DNA of 64,000 bases from Nocardioidaceae bacterium (GTDB lineage Bacteria > Actinomycetota > Actinomycetes > Propionibacteriales > Nocardioidaceae), in contig WQZX01000001.1 of NCBI GenBank assembly GCA_009780515.1, positions 1-64,000 on the forward strand, read 5' to 3'. Each line of letters starts with the position of its first letter. Position 1 is the first letter of the stretch. The notes beneath the pieces were generated by a model, which saw nothing but the letters and a program-made list of their open reading frames with translations, was not told where the DNA came from and made no database searches. Positions 7,926 through 16,027 of the stretch are shown here, piece by piece. Made by a program: the position numbers and the translations under genes.

Positions 7926-9203
7926 ATGAAGGTCGCGCAGAGATCGGTCGGACTGGTCGCGGCAGCGACGGCAGCGAGTCTCGCGCTGCTCTCCCCTGCC
8001 ACAGCGCAGGCGGCAACGAGCGTGCCGACTCCGGCGAACGACTCGTTCTACAGCTACTCAGGACCCTTGAGCGGAGTGCCCAACGGGACGATCCTGCGCA
8101 AGCGCACGGTCGAGACCGCCCCCATGGGCACGGCAGCGGTTCTGCCCGCCACTCAGGTGCTCTACAAGACCACCGACGATCTCGGACAGCCCGATGCGAC
8201 GGTGGCGACGATCTTCCGACCCCTGAGCAGCATGCTCGGCATGAGGTCGAAGATCATCTCGTACCAGGAGTTCTACGACGGCCTGGCGAGCACCTGCCGC
8301 CCCTCCTACCAGCTGCGCATCGGCGGCACGACGCTGAGCAAGGCACAGAACGCGGTCGACGAAGAGCCGATCACCCAGTGGCTGGCCGCGGGGTACACGG
8401 TCGTCACGAGCGACTACGAGGGCTCGACCGACGACTTCGGCGCCGGCATCCAGTCGGGTCGCCAGACCCTCGACGGGATCAGGGCGACCGAGCACCTGCT
8501 CGGAGACCCCGCTAGCACGGCCGTCGGGCTGGAGGGCTATTCCGGTGGGTCGACCGCGAGCATGTGGGCGGCTCAGGAGCAGCCGACGTACGCACCGAGG
8601 TTGAACATCAGGGGCGTGGCAGCCGGCGGCATCCCGGTCGACTTCGCCCACAACCTGCTGTACATCAACGAGTCCACCAGCTGGGCCGGCGCGATGCCCG
8701 CGGTGGCGTTGGGGCTGATCCGGGCCTTTCATGCCGACGCGAGCACGTACGCGAACGCGGCGGGCATGGCGGTGCTGACCCAGACGGCCAAGGGCTGCCT
8801 CGTGCCCAAGGCCGACCCGGGCCTGGACTTCCACACCATGCTGAAGCCGGCGTATCAGGACTGGCAGCACGTCCCGTTCTTCGTGAAGGTCTTCAACTCC
8901 ACGATCATGGGGCGCGGGCCCACTCCGAGGGAGCCGTTGCTCATGACGGTCGGGAGCTCCGATGGCACCGGCGACGGGGTGATGGTCGCCAAGGACGTCC
9001 AGCAGCTGGCCTACGAGTACTGCCGGCGCGGGGTCCCGGTGGACTTCAAGACCGACAAGGGCCTGAACCACACCGAGGCCGCATTGTCGTTCCTGCCAAG
9101 GGCGACGGCGTTCTTGAACGCACGGATGCACGGACGCAGCACCACGACCGACTGCTCGAGCACGGAGGCCGGCAACCCGCTGACGCCGCTGCCGGCGCAC
9201 TGA
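7926..9203 (+). CDS. Secreted lipase-family alpha/beta hydrolase (second of pair)
   Basis: A 425-aa exported hydrolase of the secretory lipase (LIP) family. A signal peptide with an alanine-rich core ends near ATAQAA. The frame shows VLYKTTDDLGQPDATVATI, AAGYTVVTSDYEGSTDDFG, and the nucleophile elbow GYSGGS; the GSSDGTGDGVM and LNHTEA segments near the C-terminus probably supply the Asp and His. It is diverged from its upstream partner, with Ser in GYSGGS rather than GHSQGG, which suggests different ester substrates. ATG at 7926 follows a GGGGGGAG ribosome-binding site 27 bases after the first lipase. Confidence 0.8.
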   Translation: MKVAQRSVGLVAAATAASLALLSPATAQAATSVPTPANDSFYSYSGPLSGVPNGTILRKRTVETAPMGTAAVLPATQVLYKTTDDLGQPDATVATIFRPLSSMLGMRSKIISYQEFYDGLASTCRPSYQLRIGGTTLSKAQNAVDEEPITQWLAAGYTVVTSDYEGSTDDFGAGIQSGRQTLDGIRATEHLLGDPASTAVGLEGYSGGSTASMWAAQEQPTYAPRLNIRGVAAGGIPVDFAHNLLYINESTSWAGAMPAVALGLIRAFHADASTYANAAGMAVLTQTAKGCLVPKADPGLDFHTMLKPAYQDWQHVPFFVKVFNSTIMGRGPTPREPLLMTVGSSDGTGDGVMVAKDVQQLAYEYCRRGVPVDFKTDKGLNHTEAALSFLPRATAFLNARMHGRSTTTDCSSTEAGNPLTPLPAH

Positions 9204-9233
9204 GCTTCTCGCCCCAGCCACGTCCAGCCCGGT

Positions 9234-9488
9234 CTAGATCGGGTCATCACGCGTCATGATCTTGAAGTGCTGCATCCCGATCTGTACGCCGACGGCGATG
9301 GTGCCGACCTGCGCGAGGATCCAGCCGATGACGGCGATCAGGATGCCGACGAGTCGGACGTCCTGGGTGCCCGTGTCGGTGAGGGTCCACAGGACGATGC
9401 CTACGGCCAGTCCGATGATCCCCTGCACGATCAGCCAGTACGGGTTGTAGTAGCCGGAGGGCCAGGTCCGGCCCGTCTGCGCGCTCAT
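9234..9488 (-). CDS. Small two-helix membrane protein
   Basis: An 84-aa protein of unknown function. After a hydrophilic N-terminus ending SGYYNPYW it has two predicted membrane helices, LIVQGIIGLAVGIVLW and GILIAVIGWILAQVGTIAVG, and a short charged tail. It ends 30 bases from the convergent lipase stop. I see no motif beyond the two helices. Confidence 0.6.
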   Translation of the reverse strand: MSAQTGRTWPSGYYNPYWLIVQGIIGLAVGIVLWTLTDTGTQDVRLVGILIAVIGWILAQVGTIAVGVQIGMQHFKIMTRDDPI

Positions 9489-9536
9489 TGCCGCAGCGTC
9501 GCAGAAGGCGACGGCCCGCGCAGCCGAATGTGATGA

Positions 9537-9584
9537 CTCTGGGCGGGCGGGAGCGGCCGATCAACCGCTCTCGCCCACCCAGAG
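9537..9584 (-). terminator. Strong hairpin, likely terminator of the 9595-10017 gene
   Basis: Arms CTCTGGGCGGGCGGGAGCGG and CCGCTCTCGCCCACCCAGAG pair over about 20 bases with an 8-base loop and few mismatches. It lies 10 bases past the stop of the minus-strand gene at 9595. There is no T-tract, as is usual in actinobacteria. Confidence 0.6.
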
Positions 9585-9594
9585 CCGACGAGCC

Positions 9595-10017
9595 TCAGTT
9601 GAGGGAGGTCTCGTCACCCATCGTGGTCGGGCCGTTGGCACGATGGCCGTTGGCCGACGGTCCGTTGCTGCTGAAGGCCGGGGCGGGCGCTGCGCTGCGG
9701 CTCTTCCACGCGGCGAGGCCGGCGGCGGCGATCGCCGCCACTCCGCCGAAGATCAGCACCTTCTTGAGCTTCGAGCCGCCGGACGAAGCACCGGGCAGGC
9801 GGTCGGAGATCGCGTCCGGGACGCGCTCCACCACCTGGTCCGGAAGGTGTCCGACGAGGGTCGCCCCCACCGCCGCGCTGCGGGAGCGGGCGTCGCCGAC
9901 GGCCGATCCCAGTGCGGGTCCGGCATCGTCGATCAGCTGCTTGATGTCGGCCATGATCTCCGACGGCATTCCGTCGAGGTCGTTCTTGATGTCGTGCAGG
10001 ACGCTCTCGCGCGGCAT
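9595..10017 (-). CDS. Single-helix membrane-anchored protein of unknown function
   Basis: A 140-aa protein. The first ~85 residues are soluble and helical (IKNDLDGMPSEIMADIKQLI..); residues ~88-106 form one membrane helix (VLIFGGVAAIAAAGLAAW); the tail is Pro/Ala/Asn rich with SSNGPSANGHRANGP. Start ATG at 10017 follows GAGGAGGT; the longer ORF in the track is not needed. I do not recognise a family. The order helix-then-tail suggests a small envelope-associated protein. Confidence 0.6.
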   Translation of the reverse strand: MPRESVLHDIKNDLDGMPSEIMADIKQLIDDAGPALGSAVGDARSRSAAVGATLVGHLPDQVVERVPDAISDRLPGASSGGSKLKKVLIFGGVAAIAAAGLAAWKSRSAAPAPAFSSNGPSANGHRANGPTTMGDETSLN

Positions 10018-10088
10018 GGCTACCTCCTCGGGGGTGGACGTTGGGCACTCAGTACCCCATCGCCCGGAGTCGATGCATGCCCTGCGAT

Positions 10089-10328
10089 CTACCCCGCCCG
10101 CGCGCGGAGGTCGGCGAAGGCGGCGACGAAGTCGTACGGATCGGTGTAGCGCCGCAGCGACAGCACCTCCTCGGACGGCACTGGCTGCAGGCAGTCGTTG
10201 CAGCGGACCTTGACGCCGTTGCGGGGCGAGTCGGGGGCATCGTAGGAGTGCCACCGAGTCTGCTCCGTCGACCTGTTGCACGTGGGGCACCATGCTGGTC
10301 GCACCCACGGACCGAAATCCCTCGACAT
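10089..10328 (-). CDS. Small zinc-ribbon-like protein
   Basis: A 79-aa protein with two cysteine pairs, CPTC near residue 14 and CNDC near residue 44, spaced as in a zinc ribbon, followed by SLRRYTDPYDFVAAFADLR. Function unknown. The start at ATG 10328 lacks a clear ribosome-binding site. About 120 bases separate it from the amine oxidase stop at 10451, in which I see nothing convincing. Confidence 0.55.
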   Translation of the reverse strand: MSRDFGPWVRPAWCPTCNRSTEQTRWHSYDAPDSPRNGVKVRCNDCLQPVPSEEVLSLRRYTDPYDFVAAFADLRARAG

Positions 10329-10450
10329 GGGAGAAGATTGACGCACCCAACCACCCCGCGTCACGCCCCTCGAGCCCGGTTCGCGAAGGTCGATCCGCAC
10401 GATCCGGCGGCATGGTCCGAGCGGGCTATCGGGGCCGGGACGCACGAGGA

Positions 10451-11965
10451 CTAAAGGGCCGCGAGGACCTCGCCGGCGGCCCGTTCGCCCGACCCGATCG
10501 CGCCGTCCATGTAGCCGCTCCAGTACGTCGCCGTCTCGGTGCCGGCCCAGTGGACCCGGCGGAACGGCGTACGGATCGAGGAGCCGTACCTCGTCAGGGC
10601 ACCGACGTGCGGCAGCGCCGTCGGAGCGCCGGTGGTCCACGGCTCGAGGGTCCAGTCGTGCTCGACGTACTCGATCGGGCGCAGGGCGTCGTCGCCGAAC
10701 ATCTGGGCGAAGCCAGCGAGGATCCGCGCGCGGCGCTGCGCCTTCGGGAGCCGGGCGACCTCCCTCCACGTGGAGCCGCCGACGAACGCCAGCAGCACAC
10801 CGATGTGCGCGTCGGCGGGGCTGTTGTCGAAGACCGCCCGTGTCACGCCGGTCGCGGCGACGCCCGAGCCGGACAGCCCGGCCGCTCGCCAGAAGGGCGT
10901 GCGATAGACGGCGTCGCACTTCATCAGCTTGCCCATCGGCATCTCGCGCAGCAGCTGGTGCCGGGCGGCCGGCAGGTGCGGGTGCCAGTCGATGTCGAGC
11001 ACGAGCGGCGGCGGCACGGCCACCACGACCCGCTCGGCGCGGACCGTCCCGCGATCGGTGTGCACGAGCACGCTGCCGGTCTGCTGCCGGATCGACCGCA
11101 CCGGCGCGTTCAGCGCCACGCGGCCGCCGAGGTGCCTGGCCATGGCCAGCGGCAGCGCCTGCGAGCCGAGGACGAAGCGGGAGTCCTGGGCGCCGTTCGA
11201 CGTACCGGACGAGCGCTCGAAGGTGCCCGGGTGCGTCGCGTCGCCGGCGGTCGCGACGTACCAGAGCAGGAAGAGCAGCGAGATGTTCTGGCCGTCGGAG
11301 CCGAAGCACGGCTGCAGCCAGGCGAGGATCACCTTCTCGATGTCGGGGATGATCGACTGCTGCGCCAGCCAGTCCTTCACCGTGACCGCGTCCCACTCCT
11401 TCGCCTTCGGGTGCGTCCACGGCGCCGAGACGTCGATCTCCTTGGCCCACTGGTCGATCTTCGACTGCAGCAGCAGCGCATCGAGCAGGATGGTCGGGTC
11501 GGTCGGCACGGTCCCCGTGTACTTCGACCGCGCCCCCGACTTGTTGATGTAGACGTTGCGGCCCTTGAGGTACTCCTTGAACGTCCTCAGCCCGTACGCC
11601 GCCGCCATCGCGAGCACCCGGTCCTGCGTCGGGCCCACGAACGCACCGCCGGACTCGATCACTCCCCCGGCACGGAGGTGGTGGTTGAGCACCCGGCCGC
11701 CCACACGGTCGCGCGCCTCCACGACGAGGACGTCCTTGTGGTGCCGGTGCAGCTGGCGGGCCGCAGTCAGACCGGCGAGGCCGGCGCCGACCACCACGAC
11801 GTCGACGCTCCGCGGTAGGGCGCCGTGGGTCGAGGCCGCCTCCGCCGTACCCGGCAGCCCGCCGAGGTCGAGGCCCAGCAGGCCGATCCCGGCCGCCGTG
11901 CCCGCCAGCACGCCACGCCGGCCGACACCGGACCCGTCCCCGAAGCCTTCTAGAACACGTTCCAT
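10451..11965 (-). CDS. Flavin-containing monoamine oxidase family protein, Tat-exported
   Basis: A 504-aa FAD-dependent amine oxidase. The N-terminus has a twin-arginine motif in GRRGVLAGTAAGIGLL, so folded export is likely. Then follow the FAD-binding VDVVVVGAGLAGLTAARQL, the family motif ARDRVGGRV, the second dinucleotide contact RAERVVVAVPPPLV, and a C-terminal FRRVHWAGTETATYWSGYMDGA that completes the FAD site. It oxidises amines to aldehydes with release of H2O2 and ammonia; the substrate is not predictable. The conserved Lys of the family may lie in GKLMKCDAVY. The start ATG 11965 has no strong ribosome-binding site. Confidence 0.85.
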   Translation of the reverse strand: MERVLEGFGDGSGVGRRGVLAGTAAGIGLLGLDLGGLPGTAEAASTHGALPRSVDVVVVGAGLAGLTAARQLHRHHKDVLVVEARDRVGGRVLNHHLRAGGVIESGGAFVGPTQDRVLAMAAAYGLRTFKEYLKGRNVYINKSGARSKYTGTVPTDPTILLDALLLQSKIDQWAKEIDVSAPWTHPKAKEWDAVTVKDWLAQQSIIPDIEKVILAWLQPCFGSDGQNISLLFLLWYVATAGDATHPGTFERSSGTSNGAQDSRFVLGSQALPLAMARHLGGRVALNAPVRSIRQQTGSVLVHTDRGTVRAERVVVAVPPPLVLDIDWHPHLPAARHQLLREMPMGKLMKCDAVYRTPFWRAAGLSGSGVAATGVTRAVFDNSPADAHIGVLLAFVGGSTWREVARLPKAQRRARILAGFAQMFGDDALRPIEYVEHDWTLEPWTTGAPTALPHVGALTRYGSSIRTPFRRVHWAGTETATYWSGYMDGAIGSGERAAGEVLAAL

Positions 11966-12029
11966 GATCGGCCAAACGTACGACGACCCGGAGGGTGCCG
12001 CCACCGGCCGCAGGAATCTCAGCACGCGG

Positions 12030-12608
12030 TCAGCGGCAGGGAACGCCGGACGGGATGTCGAGCAGGCCTCCGATGACCTGCAGCGCGCATCCACCGGCGA
12101 CGTCCTCGACGAGGTTGACCACGTTGGTCAGTCCGTTCTGCAACCAGCTCGGAGCCTGACTGCCGGCCGGCAGGGCGGTCACCTGGATGTCGTAGCCGAA
12201 GGTCAAGGTGCAGGGCGTGGGCGTCGTCGAATCGGTGAGCGTGAAGTCGAACAGGTAGTGCCCCGTAGCCAACGGGCTGCCGGTGATCGTGGCGACACCG
12301 TCCGGCGAGGACGTGAACCTCTCACCCGGCGGGAGCCTCCCCTCCGTCGACCACGAGTACGGCGCCGGCTGGGCGCTCCTGCTGACGTCGAGCGTCTCGG
12401 AGACGTGCTCTAGGAGCTGCTGGTGGTCCATGTCCTGGCCGGGGATGCCCGTGGCGGCCAACCCGGACCAGGTGCACGCGTCGGCGCTCGTCGCATCGGC
12501 GCGGGCCGGGCTCGGCGTGACGACCAGGGCGAGGCCGCCCATGGCCACCAGCGCGGAGAAGAGGGCGCCCGTCGTACGACGGCGGCGAGGGGCAGAACAG
12601 GCCTTCAT
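12030..12608 (-). CDS. Secreted protein of unknown function
   Basis: A 192-aa protein. The N-terminus CSAPRRRRTTGALFSALVAM followed by GGLALVV and ARADA is a signal peptide. The mature part carries an Ig-like or putative-binding pattern (YSWSTEGRLPPGERFTSSPDGVATITGSPLATGHYLFDF), reminiscent of the 'putative Ig' modules seen also in the nuclease at 40015, and ends VPCR with several cysteines. ATG at 12608 follows AGGAG. It is divergent from the DUF2804 gene. Confidence 0.6.
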   Translation of the reverse strand: MKACSAPRRRRTTGALFSALVAMGGLALVVTPSPARADATSADACTWSGLAATGIPGQDMDHQQLLEHVSETLDVSRSAQPAPYSWSTEGRLPPGERFTSSPDGVATITGSPLATGHYLFDFTLTDSTTPTPCTLTFGYDIQVTALPAGSQAPSWLQNGLTNVVNLVEDVAGGCALQVIGGLLDIPSGVPCR

Positions 12609-12672
12609 GGTGACTCCTGGGCTCAGCCCTCCCCCGCGGCGGAGACTAGCCCTCCCGCACTCGTCTTGGGAA

Positions 12673-12678
12673 TAGGTT
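12673..12678 (+). promoter_or_regulatory. -10 element TAGGTT for leaderless DUF2804 gene
   Basis: TAGGTT, then six bases GTGCGC, then the GTG at 12685. The same TAGGTT-GTGnnn-RTG layout precedes ftsK (50877), and TAGTCT-GTGCGC-ATG precedes glyA. This favours 12685 over the listed GTG at 12679 as start. Confidence 0.55.
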
Positions 12679-12684
12679 GTGCGC

Positions 12685-13680
12685 GTGTCCGACGTACCCC
12701 TCCTGGTCGACGGCGGCGTACGCCGGCACGGCCGGTCCTCCGCCCGCCCGGATGTCGCCGACCCGCTCGCCGAGCGCTCACGGGTCCCGAGAGCGCTGCG
12801 GTGGCTGCGGCTCAAGGAGTGGCAGGGCTTCACGCTGCTCCATCCGGAGATGTCCTCGTCGTTCATCCTCCAGGACGCGCACTACCTCGCGAGCTCGGAG
12901 ATCTACGTCCGCGATGCCGCCGGCCTCGTCGAGCACGCACGCAACGCGCGCGGTGGCTCGCTCCGACTGCCGGCCCGCCTCTACCCGAGCAGCCCGTCGA
13001 TCAAGGCGCCCGGCTACCGCATCGCATTCGAGTGGGCTGCCTCCCCCGCCGGCCACCACCGGGTGACAGCGCGTGTCGACGCCGAGGACGACCAGCCCGC
13101 GATCTCGGTCGACCTCGTCCTGGACGGCGGCGCGTCGTCGGCGCCGCTCTCGGTGAGCGCGCCGCTGCCCGGCGGCTCGATGTACACGCACAAGGTCGCC
13201 TATCCCGCCTCCGGGACGATCGCGGTCGGCGACCGCACCCACGTCTTCGACCCCTCACGCGACCTGGCGGTCCTCGACGAGCACCGCACCTTCCTGCCCT
13301 ACCGCACCCGCTGGCTGTGGGGCACCTTCGCCGGCATCACGCCCGACGGCATCGCCGGCGCGAACTTCGCCGAGCGCGCCACCGTGCCCGGCAGCGAGGA
13401 GGAGTCGGGCCTGTGGGTGCCCGGCGCGTGCGAGCCGCTCGCCGACATCGCCTTCACCGCCAGCGATCCCGCCGATCCCCTGAAGCCCTGGACGATGCGC
13501 AGCGAGGACGGCCGGCTCGACGTCACCTTCACGCCCGAGGACCGCAAGTCCGTGCGCCACCAGCTCGTCGTCGCGTCGATCGACTACTGGCAGCTCGTCG
13601 GCAGCTACACCGGCACCGTGGCCGGCCTACCCGTCACCGCGATGCGCGGGGTGTGCGAGTCGATGCGCGCCCGTCTGTGA
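12685..13680 (+). CDS. DUF2804 family protein
   Basis: A 331-aa protein that matches DUF2804: LLVDGGVRRHGR at the start, WLRLKEWQGFTL and HPEMSSSFILQDAHY, then MYTHKVAYPASG, a central FLPYRTRWLWGTFAG, and VASIDYWQLVGSYTGTV near the C-terminus. Family members are beta-rich and thought lipocalin-like, possibly binding lipids; function is not established. No signal peptide is seen. The 3' end overlaps the convergent VanZ-like gene by 47 bases. Confidence 0.75.
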   Translation: MSDVPLLVDGGVRRHGRSSARPDVADPLAERSRVPRALRWLRLKEWQGFTLLHPEMSSSFILQDAHYLASSEIYVRDAAGLVEHARNARGGSLRLPARLYPSSPSIKAPGYRIAFEWAASPAGHHRVTARVDAEDDQPAISVDLVLDGGASSAPLSVSAPLPGGSMYTHKVAYPASGTIAVGDRTHVFDPSRDLAVLDEHRTFLPYRTRWLWGTFAGITPDGIAGANFAERATVPGSEEESGLWVPGACEPLADIAFTASDPADPLKPWTMRSEDGRLDVTFTPEDRKSVRHQLVVASIDYWQLVGSYTGTVAGLPVTAMRGVCESMRARL

Positions 13681-14179
13681 GCGCCGCACGCCTCCTCCTC
13701 GACCGCAGCAGACCACCGGCGAGCAGGGCGCCGAGGGCCGCGCCCGCGGTGTTGAGGATGACGTCGTCCACGTCGGCAGCTCGACCGACGTCCAGGACGT
13801 ACTGACCGGTCTCGATCGTCAGCGAGAGCGCGAGCCCTGCGGCGAGGCCCGGCCACACGCGCCCGCGGGAGAGCGCCGAGGTGAGCCAGCCGACCGGCAG
13901 GAACATGGCGACGTTGCCGAGCAGGTTCACCGAGCCCAGCGCGATGCTCCCGTTGTGGAGCTCCTCGCCGATGGTGCGGCCCGGCACCAGGTTGATCGAC
14001 CTGCCGCTGCCGGTGCCGACCAGCGTCATCAGGAGCAGGATCCCCACGACGAGCACGAGCAGGACAGCCGCGACCCGGCGACGCCTGAGCGCGACCGCGA
14101 GCAGCAGGACGCCCACGCAGCCCAGCACGACGAGGAGCCCCAGGCTCAGCGGGGAGAACCGGAAGGCATGGGCGTACAC
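13634..14179 (-). CDS. VanZ-like membrane protein
   Basis: A 181-aa membrane protein with about five helices and the VanZ family signature: NLVPGRTIG, NLLGNVAMFLPVGWLTS, and LSLTIETGQYV..GRAADVDDVILNTAGAALG. Its relatives include the teicoplanin-resistance accessory protein VanZ, but most are of unknown role. Start is GTG at 14179 with TATTCT six bases upstream, a leaderless pattern. Its last 47 bases overlap the convergent DUF2804 gene. Confidence 0.8.
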   Translation of the reverse strand: MYAHAFRFSPLSLGLLVVLGCVGVLLLAVALRRRRVAAVLLVLVVGILLLMTLVGTGSGRSINLVPGRTIGEELHNGSIALGSVNLLGNVAMFLPVGWLTSALSRGRVWPGLAAGLALSLTIETGQYVLDVGRAADVDDVILNTAGAALGALLAGGLLRSRRRRAALTDGRASTRTPRASR

Positions 14180-14185
14180 CGCTGA

Positions 14186-14191
14186 AGAATA
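14186..14191 (-). promoter_or_regulatory. -10 element TATTCT for leaderless VanZ-like gene
   Basis: TATTCT on the minus strand, six bases (TCAGCG) before GTG at 14179. It directly abuts the glyA terminator hairpin. Confidence 0.55.
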
Positions 14192-14231
14192 GGTACGGCG
14201 CGCCGGCGGTGATCCGCCGACGCGCCGTACC
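14192..14231 (-). terminator. glyA terminator hairpin
   Basis: GGTACGGCGCGCCGGCGG pairs with CCGCCGACGCGCCGTACC (one mismatch) around a TGAT loop. It lies 10 bases past the glyA stop; no T-tract. Confidence 0.65.
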
Positions 14232-14241
14232 GCTGCTCAGG

Positions 14242-15690
14242 TCAGACGAGGTCGAGGCCGGGGTAGAGCTCGTGCTTGGCGAGCATCTCGGCCGCGGCCG
14301 CGTGGGTCTTGTCGGCGACCCCGTCACCCAGGACGTACGACGCCTTGGACGGGCCGCCCGCCTTGGTGGTGCCGGGCTCGGTGTTGGTGAGCACGTCGAC
14401 GACGAGGTCGGCGACGCGGTCGAACTCGTCGTGGCCGAAGCCGCGGGTGGTCAGCGCGGGCGTGCCGAAGCGGATGCCGGAGGTGTACCAGGCGCCGTTC
14501 GGGTCGGCCGGGACCGAGTTGCGGTTGGTGACGATGCCGGAGTCGAGCAGCGCCGATTCGGCCTGGCGGCCGGTGAGGCCGAACGAGCTCACGTCGAGCA
14601 GCACGATGTGGTTGTCGGTGCCGTCGGTGACCAGCCTGGCGCCGCGCTTCTTGAAGCCCTCGGCGAGTGACTGCGCGTTGTCGGCGACCTGCTGGGCGTA
14701 GGTCCGGAAGGAGTCCTGGCGCGCCTCGGCGAACGCGACGGCCTTGGCGGCCATGACGTGCGAGAGCGGACCGCCGAGGACCATCGGGCACCCGCGGTCG
14801 ACGGACGGGGCGTACTCCTCGGTCGCGAGGATGAAGCCACCGCGCGGGCCGCGCAGCGACTTGTGCGAGGTGGAGGTGACGACGTGGGCGTGCGGGACCG
14901 GGTCCTCGTCGCCGGTGAAGACCTTGCCCGCCACGAGGCCGGCGAAGTGGGCCATGTCGACCATCAGGGTCGCGCCCACGGAGTCGGCGATCTCGCGCAT
15001 CTTGGCGAAGTTCACGCGGCGCGGGTAGGCGGAGTAGCCGGCGACCAGGATCAGCGGCTTGAACTCCTTGACCTTCGCGGCGACGGCGTCGTAGTCGAGC
15101 AGCCCGGTCTCCGGGTCGGTGCCGTACTGGTTCTGGTGGAACATCTTGCCGGAGATGTTCGGGCGGAAGCCGTGGGTCAGGTGGCCGCCGGCATCCAGGC
15201 TCATGCCGAGCAGGCGCTGGTTGCCGAGCTCGCCCCGCAGCTTCTCCCAGTCGGCCTCGGAGAGGTCGTTCATGTTCTTCACGCCGGCGTTCTCGAGCCA
15301 CGGGCCCTCGACGCGGTGCGCGAGGATCGACCAGTACGCCGTCAGGTTCGCGTCGATCCCGGAGTGCGGCTGGACGTAGGCGTACTCGGAGCCGAACAGC
15401 TCGCGGGCGTGCTCGGCGGCGAGCTCCTCGACGGTGTCGACGTTCTGGCAGCCGGCGTAGAAGCGGTGGCCGATGGTGCCCTCGGCGTACTTGTCGGAGA
15501 ACCAGGTGCCCATGGTCATCAGCACGGCCGGCGAGGCGTAGTTCTCGGAGGCGATCAGCTTGAGCGAGGCACGCTGGTCGGCCAGCTCCTTGCGGGTGGC
15601 CTCGGCCACGCGCGGCTCGACCGCGGCGATCACGTCGAGGGCCTGGCTGTAGGCGCTGCTGACGAGGTTCATGGACGGCGTCTCGCTCAT
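14242..15690 (-). CDS. glyA: Serine hydroxymethyltransferase
   Basis: A 482-aa PLP enzyme that interconverts serine and glycine with transfer of a one-carbon unit to tetrahydrofolate. The family core is clear: [58 protein letters not shown], and the PLP-lysine loop [15 protein letters not shown]. It is longer than the E. coli enzyme (417 aa), matching the long actinobacterial type with an insertion around [19 protein letters not shown] set the start at ATG 15690, with TAGTCT six bases before it; the listed GTG at 15696 is two codons earlier. It acts in one-carbon metabolism alongside gcvT, thyA and folA found later in the window. Confidence 0.95.
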   Translation of the reverse strand: MSETPSMNLVSSAYSQALDVIAAVEPRVAEATRKELADQRASLKLIASENYASPAVLMTMGTWFSDKYAEGTIGHRFYAGCQNVDTVEELAAEHARELFGSEYAYVQPHSGIDANLTAYWSILAHRVEGPWLENAGVKNMNDLSEADWEKLRGELGNQRLLGMSLDAGGHLTHGFRPNISGKMFHQNQYGTDPETGLLDYDAVAAKVKEFKPLILVAGYSAYPRRVNFAKMREIADSVGATLMVDMAHFAGLVAGKVFTGDEDPVPHAHVVTSTSHKSLRGPRGGFILATEEYAPSVDRGCPMVLGGPLSHVMAAKAVAFAEARQDSFRTYAQQVADNAQSLAEGFKKRGARLVTDGTDNHIVLLDVSSFGLTGRQAESALLDSGIVTNRNSVPADPNGAWYTSGIRFGTPALTTRGFGHDEFDRVADLVVDVLTNTEPGTTKAGGPSKASYVLGDGVADKTHAAAAEMLAKHELYPGLDLV

Positions 15691-15696
15691 GCGCAC

Positions 15697-15702
15697 AGAC
15701 TA
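15697..15702 (-). promoter_or_regulatory. -10 element TAGTCT for leaderless glyA
   Basis: TAGTCT, then GTGCGC, then ATG at 15690 on the minus strand, the TAnnnT-6 nt-start spacing of leaderless actinobacterial mRNAs. Confidence 0.6.
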
Positions 15703-15874
15703 GTGGTCGACGGCGACGCTGGCCGAGCCGGCCACGGCGCCGATGTGACCTCGGTCGCACCGACCGCGCAGGACGCCCTCCCCGCGACAGCCTCGTCTCA
15801 TATCCCGGTACCAGCGTCCACATCACGAGATTCGAGTTTGTGGGATGGCCGTCCGAAACCTGAGACTTCTTGAC

Positions 15875-15964
15875 ATGGTCACCGCTGCAACCCACGCCTA
15901 CCTGGTGGTACGCCGCCACGTGGACCTCGGGCGTACCCGCAGCGCCATGTGTTGGTCCCTCTGA
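15875..15964 (+). CDS. Cysteine-type leader peptide upstream of sulfur-assimilation operon
   Basis: A 29-aa frame too short for the ORF track. It contains the RRHVDL motif that marks the 'putative leader peptides' found before actinobacterial sulfur genes, and ends with one cysteine in MCWSL. These peptides are understood to sense cysteine through ribosome stalling and tune downstream expression. The start ATG follows GAGACT by seven bases, a weak leaderless pattern. Between its stop and the sulfite reductase start (63 bases) is a GC-rich imperfect hairpin (CGCGCGCCGTCGCGCGCG) that could mask or release the AAAGGGA ribosome-binding site. The rest of the 331-base intergenic region, 15703-15874, shows no other gene. 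Confidence 0.75.
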   Translation: MVTAATHAYLVVRRHVDLGRTRSAMCWSL

Positions 15965-16027
15965 CACGACTCCGACCATCTCCGCGCGCCGTCGCGCGCG
16001 TCCGTCAGCGAAAGGGACCACCCAGCG

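Noticed and set aside
10332-10450. Short frame reading RFAKVDPHDPAAWSERA
   Set aside because: Protein-like by eye but no start signal, no neighbour linkage and only about 25 codons; not supported.
15703-15874. Glycine or folate riboswitch near glyA
   Set aside because: glyA appears leaderless (TAGTCT six bases before ATG), leaving no 5' leader to hold one, and no known riboswitch core was seen.
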